Below, piece by piece: positions 51,715 to 60,474 of a stretch of DNA of 64,000 bases (its first letter is position 1; every line of letters begins with the position of its first letter). Source of the DNA: a virus; the IMG/VR virus record IMGVR_UViG_3300025073_000043, positions 1 to 64,000 of that record; one strand, given 5' to 3'. The translations under genes and the position numbers were made by a program. The notes under the pieces are model-generated. The model was not told the DNA's origin. It saw nothing but the letters and a program-made list of their open reading frames with translations, and did not search any database.

Positions 51715-53130
51715 TTACACCGGGAGCGAAGTACAGGTGCCAGTGCAGTAGAACCCGCCGTCCACGACCTTCTTGCCATACCTGCTCCAGATGCCGAAGC
51801 GGGTGAGGAAGTCGGTCAGGGTGACGGGCGGCACGTGCTCGAACATCTGGTACGGGGAGAAGATGTACCCGGTATCCCACATTTCCTCGCCCTTGTGCCC
51901 CATGCAGTACGTCGCGCGGGCCATGTACGAGTTGATGTAGACTTCCCAGGTTCCGTTCAGCGTTCCGATGTGCTGGATGCCGCGGCCGGAGATCTTCTTG
52001 CCGTTGCCCTTGAAACCAGGCAAGGTCTCGATGACGTTGCAGACACCGACGCCGGCGACAATCCAGTCACCGCGTGCACGCTGCGTGGTCTCGTAAATCT
52101 TGTTGCTAGCACCGACCAGCGTGTCCACGATCGACAGCTTGTGCTCGGTGTACGACACTCCGGCGGGGGGGGTGGCACTCCACGCCACCTGCTGGTTGGT
52201 AGCAATCCTGATGCAGTCGTTGATGACCTTCTGGTCGATCTCGAACTTGGCCTGGCTCACCTGCGCTGACATCAGTTCGACATCGGCCGACTTGCCGTGC
52301 ACAACCCTGAAGTCCATCGCCGATTCAAGCGACAACTTGCTGATCAGCTTGTCAGTGACTGCGGTCACCGGCGAACCGGTGATCACGAAGTCAAGCTCGG
52401 CCTGAAGGCTATTGCCTTCGTTGTCATAGTCGTATGTCACGACGACGGCAGCGCCCGCGGTGGGAGCGGCAGTCCAGGTGATCGAGTACGCCCCGGTCGA
52501 GTAGTTGATCGTGCCCGTGCCGGAACCGGAGAGCACACCAGCGCCGTTGTCGGTCACGATCTGCGTATCGCCGTCGGAGAACAGCATGGTACCGGAGTGA
52601 ACCGGAACCCATGACAGCGTACCGGCGAATACCTGCGTGGCACCGTCACCGGTACCGATCGACTCGCCTTCGATGGTCTTCGACCCGAAGTTCGTGCTCG
52701 GGTTGGTCAGGATGTCCTGCCCCGCCTTCGCTGCGCCCTTCGTGACGCCGTACAGGAACTTCATAAAGAAGACCATCGACGTCGGGCCGTTCATCGCCTG
52801 GATGGAGACCAGGTCGTGAGCGATCAGGTTCGGGAACACCGCAGCGATGACCGGGTAGGACCAGCGGTCGAACGAGCCGACGTAGGAGAGACGGGTCGTC
52901 TCTTCCAGACTCCGGTAGTACACGTTCTGGTTGTGGAGGAGGAGGGCGGTCTGCTGCCGCTTCTTCTCGTCTTTGATCCCCTCCAGCAACTCGCCCATCG
53001 TCCACTTCATCGTGTTGCCGTCGGGCATCTTGCCCTCGTACAGGCAACGGTCCTTGCGGCTGACCAGCGACTCGCAGAGATTCTGGTTCTCCGTTACGCC
53101 GCGTTTGTACTCTTCGGAAAGGATGATCAT
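51715..53130 (-). CDS. Major capsid protein, T4 gp23-like, with inserted beta module
   Basis: The 471-residue protein has the gp23 fold landmarks: SYPVIAAVFPNLIAHDLVSIQ (about 91-111) and NGPTSMVFFMKFLYG. Residues 159-236 hold an insertion (GTGDGATQVF...DNGAGVLSGSG...INYSTG) also found in the putative tail-completion protein, placed where T4 capsid proteins have their surface insertion domain. LCE at residues 18-20 is a possible protease processing site near the N-terminus. The gene follows the protease gene by 28 bases. Confidence 0.9.
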   Translation of the reverse strand: MIILSEEYKRGVTENQNLCESLVSRKDRCLYEGKMPDGNTMKWTMGELLEGIKDEKKRQQTALLLHNQNVYYRSLEETTRLSYVGSFDRWSYPVIAAVFPNLIAHDLVSIQAMNGPTSMVFFMKFLYGVTKGAAKAGQDILTNPSTNFGSKTIEGESIGTGDGATQVFAGTLSWVPVHSGTMLFSDGDTQIVTDNGAGVLSGSGTGTINYSTGAYSITWTAAPTAGAAVVVTYDYDNEGNSLQAELDFVITGSPVTAVTDKLISKLSLESAMDFRVVHGKSADVELMSAQVSQAKFEIDQKVINDCIRIATNQQVAWSATPPAGVSYTEHKLSIVDTLVGASNKIYETTQRARGDWIVAGVGVCNVIETLPGFKGNGKKISGRGIQHIGTLNGTWEVYINSYMARATYCMGHKGEEMWDTGYIFSPYQMFEHVPPVTLTDFLTRFGIWSRYGKKVVDGGFYCTGTCTSLPV

Positions 53131-53158
53131 CGTATACTCCTTGGGTTTGAAGTCGTTG

Positions 53159-55516
53159 TCACCGCTGGACCTTGCTCCGGAAGATCGACATGATGTCTGC
53201 TGTTGCGGACACAGGCGAATTCAGGACGGGAAGTCCAGTATCCACACCCCGGTTCTGTCCGGGGAGAGGTTCACGTGAAGTAGAGTCGGCGGCTTCGTTC
53301 ACATTCCGCCTGTTCCGCTTGATCTGCTGCATCGCCCGCTGCTTGGCTCCGCCGACACGGCGCGTCCGCTTGGCTTCGTCCTTCGACGACTCGTCGTCGG
53401 TTCCCCAGAAGCCGTAATCACTGCCGTCGCCCTCGGAGGCGCCGAAGTAGTGACCGGCGGGGGCGTGCTCGTCCAGGGCATCGAAGAGTTCAGCGAGGAT
53501 GTCGGACGCAAGGTCCGACTGCCACCAGTCATCGTCTGCGCCCAGGTCGGACAGCGGTGTCTTCGCTGCATCCTTGATTTCCTGCTGGACCTGTTTCGCT
53601 TTGTCGGCGTCGAGATCCTCCAGTTCGTCCAGGAAGCGGGGAAGCAGATCCTGAAGCCGCATGGTGCCCCAGGAGATCGAACCGGGCGTCCCTGTCTTCT
53701 TTCCCGTGTCAGCAGCGGGAGGCGTGCTGGATTCCGGCGGCGGTGTCTCTTCGGCCTCGTTGATCTTCGCCTTCACGGCGGAACGTGCCGCTTCGTTGGT
53801 TGTGACGGACGCGAGCAAGCTGTCCAGGTCCGACTGCGGTACCGTCTTGGCCTGCGCACCGCCGAGCCAGCGGTTGATGTGCCGCGTAGTCGTGCTCGAC
53901 CATGCCTTGTCGGTACGGAAGTTTTCGCCGCCCTTTGAATACGCTACGGGCGTCCTGTACGAGAACAGGATACGCGTGCCTCCGACGACGACCTCGTTCA
54001 CATTCGGTCCGATCGGCGTCAGGCCCACACCCTCAGCGATCTGCTGCGGTTTGCGGTCTTCCTTCAACATGGAGTACGCCGGCGGTTTGCCCTTGGCATA
54101 AGCAGCACGAGCGATCAGCTTTCCGGTGCCATCCTTGTACTCCAGGACCGCCGTGTCGGGGTCAGTCGTATTCGGCTCGCCCTTCAGTCCTGCGACAGCA
54201 CGAGAGAATTCCTCCTGTGTCGTCGCTTTCAGCGCGGGTACCTGTTCGTGAATCGGCTTCGCTGCGGAAACGGCAGCACCGCCCGTCTCACTCAGCGTCT
54301 TCCACACGCGGCGGACGTCCGACTTCGTCTTGCACTCACCGAGCAGGCGGCGCGCCATCGGGGCGAACGCGGGCTTCGTGTGCCGCAGCACAGCACCGGC
54401 AACACGCGCCGTTTCTCTCTGGTTGAGCGTGTCAAGCAGCGCTTCGAGAATGCGGCCCTCGGCCTTGGCGCGAGATTCGTACAGTTTGTACCGCTGAAGC
54501 ATCTGAAGAGAACTGCCCAGCAGCCGTTCTGCCGATTCAAGCCGCTTCGCCAGCATGACATTATCCTGTGCCGATTCTGCAACAGGGCGAATTGCTGTTC
54601 CAGTTGCATTGCAATGCGGGCACGTCAACGGCCCGCCTTCAGGCAGCGATCTGCCGTCGCGCACGAACTCTTTGTGACACGATTCACACTTGTACTTCTT
54701 CGACGCCGCCTGTGACATCACAAAAGCGATGTCCTTTTTCATGCTGTCCGTGGCTTCGGTAAGTGCGGTGATCGCTGTCATTACTCGTTCGATTTCTGCG
54801 TGCGGCATAGCGGCCCCTTCCCCATTGGCTCTCTGCGAGAGCTTGGCGAGAGCATGTTCTACCAATACGGAGTCTCGGATCTCCGCCCCTAACGACGCAC
54901 ATTTTTCAATCACCTTAGTGTCAGTGGCCTCGTTTATCAGTTTCAGCAGCGGTTCGCGCACACGCGTTCGTTCCTCGGCCTCTTTCGCTTCGGAGAGCAC
55001 ACGTGGGTACGCTCCGGGGGTGGACGGCTCCAAAACGAAGTCCCAGGTAGACAGCGCGTAGTCTGCTTCGTTCACGACTTCAAGCCCGTTCTCGACAATA
55101 GTCGATCCTTTACCTCGGGATGACGTTCCGAGACCGGCCTTCGCGCGGTGCAGCGTAGCGGCAACGTGCCCGTGCGGTGTGTCGAGAATGTCATACTGGC
55201 AGTACACCGACCCGTCAGGTTCCAGCCGCGCTTCGGTAACGATATGCGACACGTCTTCGGGTTTCGACGCGTCTTCATCTTTCGGGTGTCCCAACTTCCC
55301 GAACATCCGACGTTCGGCGATCTTTGTCTTAATCGCGGGATCGTTCAGCGTTTTCTCCCACAGGGACCGCTTGTACACCCTGTTGTTCTCGTTCTTCGTA
55401 TCGGACGTCTGCGAGCGCCCACCGACGCGCATGATGATGCCGGGCGGCAGTGATCTGCGGTCTTCGGTCATCACCGTGTAGCTCGGATAGTAAGTATCGA
55501 CGATAGGCTGTAGCAT
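53159..55516 (-). CDS. Prohead protease fused to zinc ribbon and scaffold-like regions (785 aa)
   Basis: Residues 1-175 form a T4 gp21-type (S80) protease: KLGHPKDED with H77, VSHIVTEARLEPDG, DILDTPHGHVAA and TSSRGKGSTI with the nucleophile Ser 132 or 133. A coiled region follows (180-270), then a zinc ribbon (C277, C280, C299, C302), a long helical region (320-420), a beta domain with ILFSYRTPVAY and STTTRHINRWL (about 505-545), and an acidic scaffold-like end with a basic tail. It probably self-cleaves and then trims capsid and internal proteins. T4 encodes protease and scaffold as separate genes. Confidence 0.85.
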   Translation of the reverse strand: MLQPIVDTYYPSYTVMTEDRRSLPPGIIMRVGGRSQTSDTKNENNRVYKRSLWEKTLNDPAIKTKIAERRMFGKLGHPKDEDASKPEDVSHIVTEARLEPDGSVYCQYDILDTPHGHVAATLHRAKAGLGTSSRGKGSTIVENGLEVVNEADYALSTWDFVLEPSTPGAYPRVLSEAKEAEERTRVREPLLKLINEATDTKVIEKCASLGAEIRDSVLVEHALAKLSQRANGEGAAMPHAEIERVMTAITALTEATDSMKKDIAFVMSQAASKKYKCESCHKEFVRDGRSLPEGGPLTCPHCNATGTAIRPVAESAQDNVMLAKRLESAERLLGSSLQMLQRYKLYESRAKAEGRILEALLDTLNQRETARVAGAVLRHTKPAFAPMARRLLGECKTKSDVRRVWKTLSETGGAAVSAAKPIHEQVPALKATTQEEFSRAVAGLKGEPNTTDPDTAVLEYKDGTGKLIARAAYAKGKPPAYSMLKEDRKPQQIAEGVGLTPIGPNVNEVVVGGTRILFSYRTPVAYSKGGENFRTDKAWSSTTTRHINRWLGGAQAKTVPQSDLDSLLASVTTNEAARSAVKAKINEAEETPPPESSTPPAADTGKKTGTPGSISWGTMRLQDLLPRFLDELEDLDADKAKQVQQEIKDAAKTPLSDLGADDDWWQSDLASDILAELFDALDEHAPAGHYFGASEGDGSDYGFWGTDDESSKDEAKRTRRVGGAKQRAMQQIKRNRRNVNEAADSTSREPLPGQNRGVDTGLPVLNSPVSATADIMSIFRSKVQR

Positions 55517-55525
55517 ATCTGCCTC

Positions 55526-56929
55526 CTAGTTTTCCGGTAGGTCCAACTGTGTAGCCAGCAACGCCGCGTATTCACGGGTCCACCAGCCGACATTTGCAAT
55601 TTCAAACAGGGTTGTACGCGTCCCCCGCAGTACGCTGTGGATCTGATTGTCTGCGGTAACCATGGCCCGCGCTTTCTGCACGAACTGCGTGAACCATGAT
55701 GTCAGGCTTTTCGTTGTAATTGCTTTGACCTCCGGCGAAACAACGAGATCGGCGACTGCGCGTAAGAAACTTTCCAGCAGATTCCGCGACGATGTGCTGC
55801 CCCCGCCCTTCAAGACGTCTGACGGGATGTAGCCTTGGATCACGTCCACTGTCAGGCCGAGCGTTGTTTGCACTTCTTTCGTTGTCGTATTACCGACAAT
55901 AGACCGGAGCACGACGGCGAAAACCCGGCCGATGCCCGGCTGTAATGCGCGCTGCACTGTAGCGCGGAACAGGCCGGATAATAGGCTCTTGCGGAATGCT
56001 GGATCAAACTCACCCCCCAACTGCTGACGGAGCACCGACACAAAATGCAGGATACCCTCCATCGGACCGGGATGCGCCATACTCTGCATCCACGGAGCGA
56101 ATACCTGCATGAGGAGATGCCGTACCGTTGCTTCCATTTCCGCTATCCCAGCCGATGCCAGCTTTGCGGCCAGATCAGACGCATCGGTGTAGCCGGGAGT
56201 ACCGAACAGGCGTAACCGCTTCAACCACGCGTGTGTCTGCGGTGTAACGTAGGCGGCAGCGCCGGATTCGTATTCCTTGTTATCGAGCACTTCCAACACA
56301 TGCAACGGGCGCATCGAGAAGAACACCGCTTGCGTCGGTTCGTTACCGTGTATGACTGCCAGCCCCGGATCAAGAACACCGTCGAACCCAAGAATTGAGC
56401 GAAAAACAGAGTTCCACTTGTTCGGGTTGTTGGCTACCAGCAAGCGGGTCACGTTCCAGAGTTTACCGGCAGGTGTACCCACTCGGGCACAGCGTTCCCA
56501 AGCGGGAAAATCGGAATCCATTCGCTCTTGCGCCTCAGCCGCTGACGCCGTAGATCCGTCTGCTTTGTACCGCGCTAATGTAGGCTTCATCGCGGCGTAC
56601 TGTGCTGGTGTCAGGGACTCCAGGTTCAAGAAGTTTGTATCCGGCTTCACCTGTAACACGTACACCAGTGGGCGGGATTGACCGTAGGGCACGCGCATCT
56701 GACCGTGTTGAATGGCGTAGTCGATGGGATACGCGTAGATGCCGTTCGGCGTGTTGAATGTAGATTTCGGGTTGATGCCGATCTTCGGAGCACCACCAAC
56801 AGGATCACGGAACGACACGAACACGTCAGCACGCCCTCTGTACTTCGCTAGCCGATCAGAAACAGGCTCACGCGGCAGATCAACAGCACGCCGTTCGACC
56901 AGTGACTGGAATGTAGACAGCGCAGTCAT
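55526..56929 (-). CDS. Putative head-packaged effector, ART-like, paralogue 1 (467 aa)
   Basis: The leader MTALSTFQSLVE ends in L-V-E at 10-12, a fit to prohead protease sites. Residues 35-71 (DVFVSFRD, then IGINPKSTFNTPNGIYAYP) and 156-215 (GKLWNVTRLLVANNPNKWN, then IHGNEPTQAVFFS) form a domain shared with the next gene. The order of strand, TP-x-GIYAYP and EPTQAVFF resembles ADP-ribosyltransferase folds found in phage polyvalent proteins. The C-terminal 250 residues are helical. The ART link is an inference. Confidence 0.6.
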   Translation of the reverse strand: MTALSTFQSLVERRAVDLPREPVSDRLAKYRGRADVFVSFRDPVGGAPKIGINPKSTFNTPNGIYAYPIDYAIQHGQMRVPYGQSRPLVYVLQVKPDTNFLNLESLTPAQYAAMKPTLARYKADGSTASAAEAQERMDSDFPAWERCARVGTPAGKLWNVTRLLVANNPNKWNSVFRSILGFDGVLDPGLAVIHGNEPTQAVFFSMRPLHVLEVLDNKEYESGAAAYVTPQTHAWLKRLRLFGTPGYTDASDLAAKLASAGIAEMEATVRHLLMQVFAPWMQSMAHPGPMEGILHFVSVLRQQLGGEFDPAFRKSLLSGLFRATVQRALQPGIGRVFAVVLRSIVGNTTTKEVQTTLGLTVDVIQGYIPSDVLKGGGSTSSRNLLESFLRAVADLVVSPEVKAITTKSLTSWFTQFVQKARAMVTADNQIHSVLRGTRTTLFEIANVGWWTREYAALLATQLDLPEN

Positions 56930-58800
56930 GCTGCCGCCTGGTTCAGTTCCTGCTGCCGGTCATGCGCTACGTCTACCAATCGATCGAACAGCGGCCCCAC
57001 GAGGCGGGCACGGGACGCCAACGACACGACCGCCTCCAAGTCAGTGGCCGATGTAAGCCGTCGCGTAGCAGCGAAGATCGGAGGGAGTGCGTCGCTCAGG
57101 ACGCCCGCGTAGTACCGCATCGGCGAAACCAACGGAAGTGGCGACAGTAGCAATTGCAGCGCTGCAACGGGCGGCAAACCACGCGACACTGCTGAAATTG
57201 CTGCCGGAGCATCTGGCACACGGAACCCAGCGCCAATCATGCGAACCAGAAGCGCGACGGCGCGGTATTGCTTCGCTGTCTCGGATGATTCAAGCGCGGT
57301 GATCGCTTCAGCCTCGGCGCGCTGAATCAGTGTAGCGAACCCGGATTGCATTGATGCGACAAGATCGTCCGCAACCGACCGATCCGATGCATCAGCCGGG
57401 ATTGAAGTAGAACGGCCCTGCTGCAACCAAGTGGCAATAACAGACAGCACCCGGTCCTCGATGTCCTGGTCCAGATCCTTTTCTAGTAGACCAAGCGCCC
57501 GGTACAACTGACGGGCAGTAGTGATATAGCGTAATCGTGGGAACACGGTACCGCCGGGGTGTAACAACAAAGAGGGAGCGTCAAGCGCCGCTGCTTGACG
57601 GAGTCGATCGAACAGAGCGCTGGACGCCTTCCACACTGTCACAGCGTCAGCAAGAGCAGAAGGGAGGGACTGACTAGCCAGCGCCCCGGCGATAATACGA
57701 GACGCGAGTGAACCAGCTTGCGCGTCCGACAGTACCCGCGACCATGCCAGCACACCTAGTTCGACAAGAGAGACGAACTCGGTGTGGGTAGCGTAACGCC
57801 ACAGCACAGCGGCGAGTTCAGGATTATGGTTCCCTTCAAGCACAAGGCGACGTGCAATATTCAACCTCTCTGCCGTAACTGCCGCACCCCCGGATTTCGG
57901 GTCTATACCGATCCAGTCCAGCGCCGATCTAGCGGCAGTCCCGGTCATTTCCGGCAGTTCCTGTATCAGCGCTTCAATATTCAAGTACGTCTTACGCCGG
58001 AGGACGTTCGGTTCAAGCGTGACGACGTCAAATGCTTTGACGGAGAAGAATACGGCCTGCGTCGGCTCACTCGGATGGATGATACCAGCACCAAGGTCCA
58101 CGACGCCTTCAACCCCGAGCAAAGTGCGAAAGATCCAGTTCCATTTGTTCGGGTTCCGCTTCGCCGCCATGCGGGTGATATTCCAGAGTCGTCCGCCGTA
58201 GCTCTTCTGCCGAGCTTGATTCGACCACTGATTGACGGCTGACTCCGGCGATAGGCTGCGATCGTCGGAGCTATCGTCGTCTTCACCTGCTAATTCGTCT
58301 GCTGCGAAATTCTGCTGCACGTAATCAAGCAGTACGGCACGGTACCTGTCGAAGTCGGTAGACGCTAGGGCCTGGATATCCGGGATAAAAGAAACACCGT
58401 GCTTCCGCCGCAGCACGGCAACGACCGGCCTGTCACTACCGTATGGTGTGTTAAGCCGCACTTGTCCGCCATATTCATCCCACACTTCGCGCAGCGGATA
58501 GGTATAGACGCCGTTGGGTGTGCCGAAAGTTGACTTCGGGTTGATACCGATACGGGTAGCCAGCGGCAGACTCGACTTCCGTTTCTGCATGAGGTCGGCC
58601 TGTGCTTTGATCAATTCGCGTTTAGTCGGTATGAATCCGGGACGCATTACAGGCGGCGGAACAGGCGTCAGATCGCGGAACGAGACGAAGATGTCCGGGT
58701 CGTCCTTGTACTGTCGAAGTGCATCGTAAATCGTAGCGCGGGGACCGCTGTCGATTGAACGGCGTTCAGCCAGGGAACGGAACGTATTCCGCTCGTTCAT
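56926..58800 (-). CDS. Putative head-packaged effector, ART-like, paralogue 2 (624 aa)
   Basis: The leader MNERNTFRSLAE ends in L-A-E at 10-12. The same N-terminal domain as in paralogue 1 appears at about 36-103 and 202-262 (INPKSTFGTPNGVYTYP, WNITRMAAKRNPNKWN, IIHPSEPTQAVFFS). A 35-residue insertion with basic character and an acidic loop (EDDDSSDDR) distinguish it. The C-terminal 350 residues are helical and unlike paralogue 1. The two genes overlap by ATGA and probably arose by duplication with tail replacement. Confidence 0.6.
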   Translation of the reverse strand: MNERNTFRSLAERRSIDSGPRATIYDALRQYKDDPDIFVSFRDLTPVPPPVMRPGFIPTKRELIKAQADLMQKRKSSLPLATRIGINPKSTFGTPNGVYTYPLREVWDEYGGQVRLNTPYGSDRPVVAVLRRKHGVSFIPDIQALASTDFDRYRAVLLDYVQQNFAADELAGEDDDSSDDRSLSPESAVNQWSNQARQKSYGGRLWNITRMAAKRNPNKWNWIFRTLLGVEGVVDLGAGIIHPSEPTQAVFFSVKAFDVVTLEPNVLRRKTYLNIEALIQELPEMTGTAARSALDWIGIDPKSGGAAVTAERLNIARRLVLEGNHNPELAAVLWRYATHTEFVSLVELGVLAWSRVLSDAQAGSLASRIIAGALASQSLPSALADAVTVWKASSALFDRLRQAAALDAPSLLLHPGGTVFPRLRYITTARQLYRALGLLEKDLDQDIEDRVLSVIATWLQQGRSTSIPADASDRSVADDLVASMQSGFATLIQRAEAEAITALESSETAKQYRAVALLVRMIGAGFRVPDAPAAISAVSRGLPPVAALQLLLSPLPLVSPMRYYAGVLSDALPPIFAATRRLTSATDLEAVVSLASRARLVGPLFDRLVDVAHDRQQELNQAAA

Positions 58801-59594
58801 TTCTGCGATTTCCGCAACAAGTCCATCATCGACGGCTCTTGCTCTTTTCCGTTGCGCTGTTTATCCAATACGTCCGTCACACCCTGTGCCGGGTCGTCCG
58901 CCCCCCCATGTTGCGCGTTCCAACGGGCGAGCCTGCGGTAGAACGCCTTACCCGCGGCCGACTTCGTCCACTTCTCTACACCGGACCTGTACTGCTCCCG
59001 CTTCAGCCTGTGCGCTTTCTTAGCAGCGGCGGACAGTGTCGGATCAGGTAATCCCTTTCGATCGCGGTCGCGTTGTACCAGCCCAACACTTTCAGCGACG
59101 GGGTCTAGGTCGATCTCCGGACCTTGGATGCCCTGCGATATTTCGACGATGTACATCCGCATCGCCCTGCTGGCAACACCAGGGTTCGTGGGGCCTGCGA
59201 TGGAGAGTACCAGTCCGGGGCCAGTATACTCGGGTAGTCTGTCGGGGGCCTGTGCCAACCACATCTTCGCCCCCTGCGCCACCTGCACGTAAGCCAGTCC
59301 GTCCTTGTGCTTCACCTGCAACGTGCACTCTCCCTCAGCCGGCAGTACACCGGTCAGGACACCAGAGAGAAAAACCTTGTACAGGTTTCGCACACCGGTG
59401 ATCTTCGGCAGCTTCCTTTCGGACGCGCCTTCACACAACATGCGGTTGATGTCACAGTGCTCCACGATGTTCTGCCGCTTTACCCGTTGCCGATGCCCGA
59501 GCGGGCAGACGATGTCGTACTCTGACCCGTCTTGCTTCCAGTTGATCCTGCGAGCAGCAGTACCGCAGGTCGAGCATGTCAGTGGGCCGGTCAT
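58797..59594 (-). CDS. Zinc-ribbon protein of the head-effector block (265 aa)
   Basis: CSTC at residues 7-10 and a CPLGH segment near 30 form an N-terminal zinc ribbon. A beta domain follows (YKVFLSGVLTGVLPAEGECTLQV), then a basic helical C-terminus (KKAHRLKREQYRSG, YRRLARWNAQHGG). It lacks the L-x-E leader. It overlaps both neighbours by 4 bases. It may bind DNA inside the head, but no function is recognised. Confidence 0.6.
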   Translation of the reverse strand: MTGPLTCSTCGTAARRINWKQDGSEYDIVCPLGHRQRVKRQNIVEHCDINRMLCEGASERKLPKITGVRNLYKVFLSGVLTGVLPAEGECTLQVKHKDGLAYVQVAQGAKMWLAQAPDRLPEYTGPGLVLSIAGPTNPGVASRAMRMYIVEISQGIQGPEIDLDPVAESVGLVQRDRDRKGLPDPTLSAAAKKAHRLKREQYRSGVEKWTKSAAGKAFYRRLARWNAQHGGADDPAQGVTDVLDKQRNGKEQEPSMMDLLRKSQK

Positions 59595-60304
59595 GCTTGC
59601 GGCGCCACAGGGGCTATGACAGGGGCGTTTACCGCCGGCGGCAGAGCAGTAGGAGCGCCGGCGGAATCAGACGGGACCGGCTTACGCTGCTCTGCGTTAC
59701 TGAGTTCAGCTTCTACTTCGCTCCAAGCGCGCTCATAGTCGGAAGGCATCACCGCCCCCCCCCTACCAAGTCGATACTCCGTTGCACGGCGGAACATGTC
59801 ACCGATTTCACTCACATCCAAACCGTATTGCCTTTTCGCCGCTGCAATCCGCGTTTTGAACTTCGCCCGCTGAATTCTGTCATTGATCCAGAGCAAACCC
59901 GCCCCGAGTCCGACACCGGTACCCAACGCAACGAGCGGTGCCGCCGTCAGCCCGGTAGCGAGTGCAACAGCACCGGCAGCACCCAAGCCCCCGGCGACAC
60001 CTGCTGCGGTTACCTCATTGAGACCAGCTACCAGCGCGTCAGCGTCTGCTCCCTGCAACACGCGTTCAATCAGTCCCTGCGCCGTCCGCTGGTACCGCGT
60101 TTCCGCCGACTCTTCTTTCTTCAGCCCAAGCCGCTGCTGGACGATACCAGTCACGTAACTCCATGCCTGGTCGTCGAACTCGCTCTCTTTCTTGCCGAAC
60201 TTCTCGGCAGCAGCCATCTTGGCTTCCTTCCAGTACTGTTCGACGTTCTTGACCGGCTGCCCGGACTTGCGTGCGAGCGCGTACGACATTCCTGTAGGCA
60301 TCAT
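59591..60304 (-). CDS. Hydrophobic Gly/Ala-rich protein, possible virion membrane effector (237 aa)
   Basis: ATG at 60304 or 60301 has AGGAGG upstream. Residues 20-60 read EQYWKEAKMAAAEKFGKK and WSYVTGIVQQRLG, a phrase I recall in phage virion proteins. Residues 100-140 are a Gly/Ala-rich hydrophobic segment long enough to cross a membrane twice. The C-terminus is Pro/Ala-rich. It might aid DNA or protein entry, but this is a guess. Confidence 0.6.
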   Translation of the reverse strand: MMPTGMSYALARKSGQPVKNVEQYWKEAKMAAAEKFGKKESEFDDQAWSYVTGIVQQRLGLKKEESAETRYQRTAQGLIERVLQGADADALVAGLNEVTAAGVAGGLGAAGAVALATGLTAAPLVALGTGVGLGAGLLWINDRIQRAKFKTRIAAAKRQYGLDVSEIGDMFRRATEYRLGRGGAVMPSDYERAWSEVEAELSNAEQRKPVPSDSAGAPTALPPAVNAPVIAPVAPQA

Positions 60305-60474
60305 CCACCTCCTGATTTTTTCACGATCCGGTCAACGAACGACTGTCCGCTGAAATACACCGACACAATCCCGCCGAGCGTGTAGAGCGCAGCATCGGAA
60401 GCGTCAAACATCGACATCCCGGCAACAGCGGTGATCGCTACAACAGCGACGAGGAATTTGCGGAGTCCGATCAT
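60301..60474 (-). CDS. Small two-helix membrane protein, holin-like (57 aa)
   Basis: ATG at 60474 overlaps the upstream TGA and its own TGA overlaps the next ATG (ATGA on both sides). The 57-residue protein has a basic N-terminus (MIGLRK), a first membrane helix (about 7-20), a short acidic loop (FDASDA), a second helix (about 29-42) and a basic end (DRIVKKSGGG). This is the topology of small class II holins. It could be a holin or a pore partner for the adjacent proteins. Confidence 0.6.
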   Translation of the reverse strand: MIGLRKFLVAVVAITAVAGMSMFDASDAALYTLGGIVSVYFSGQSFVDRIVKKSGGG

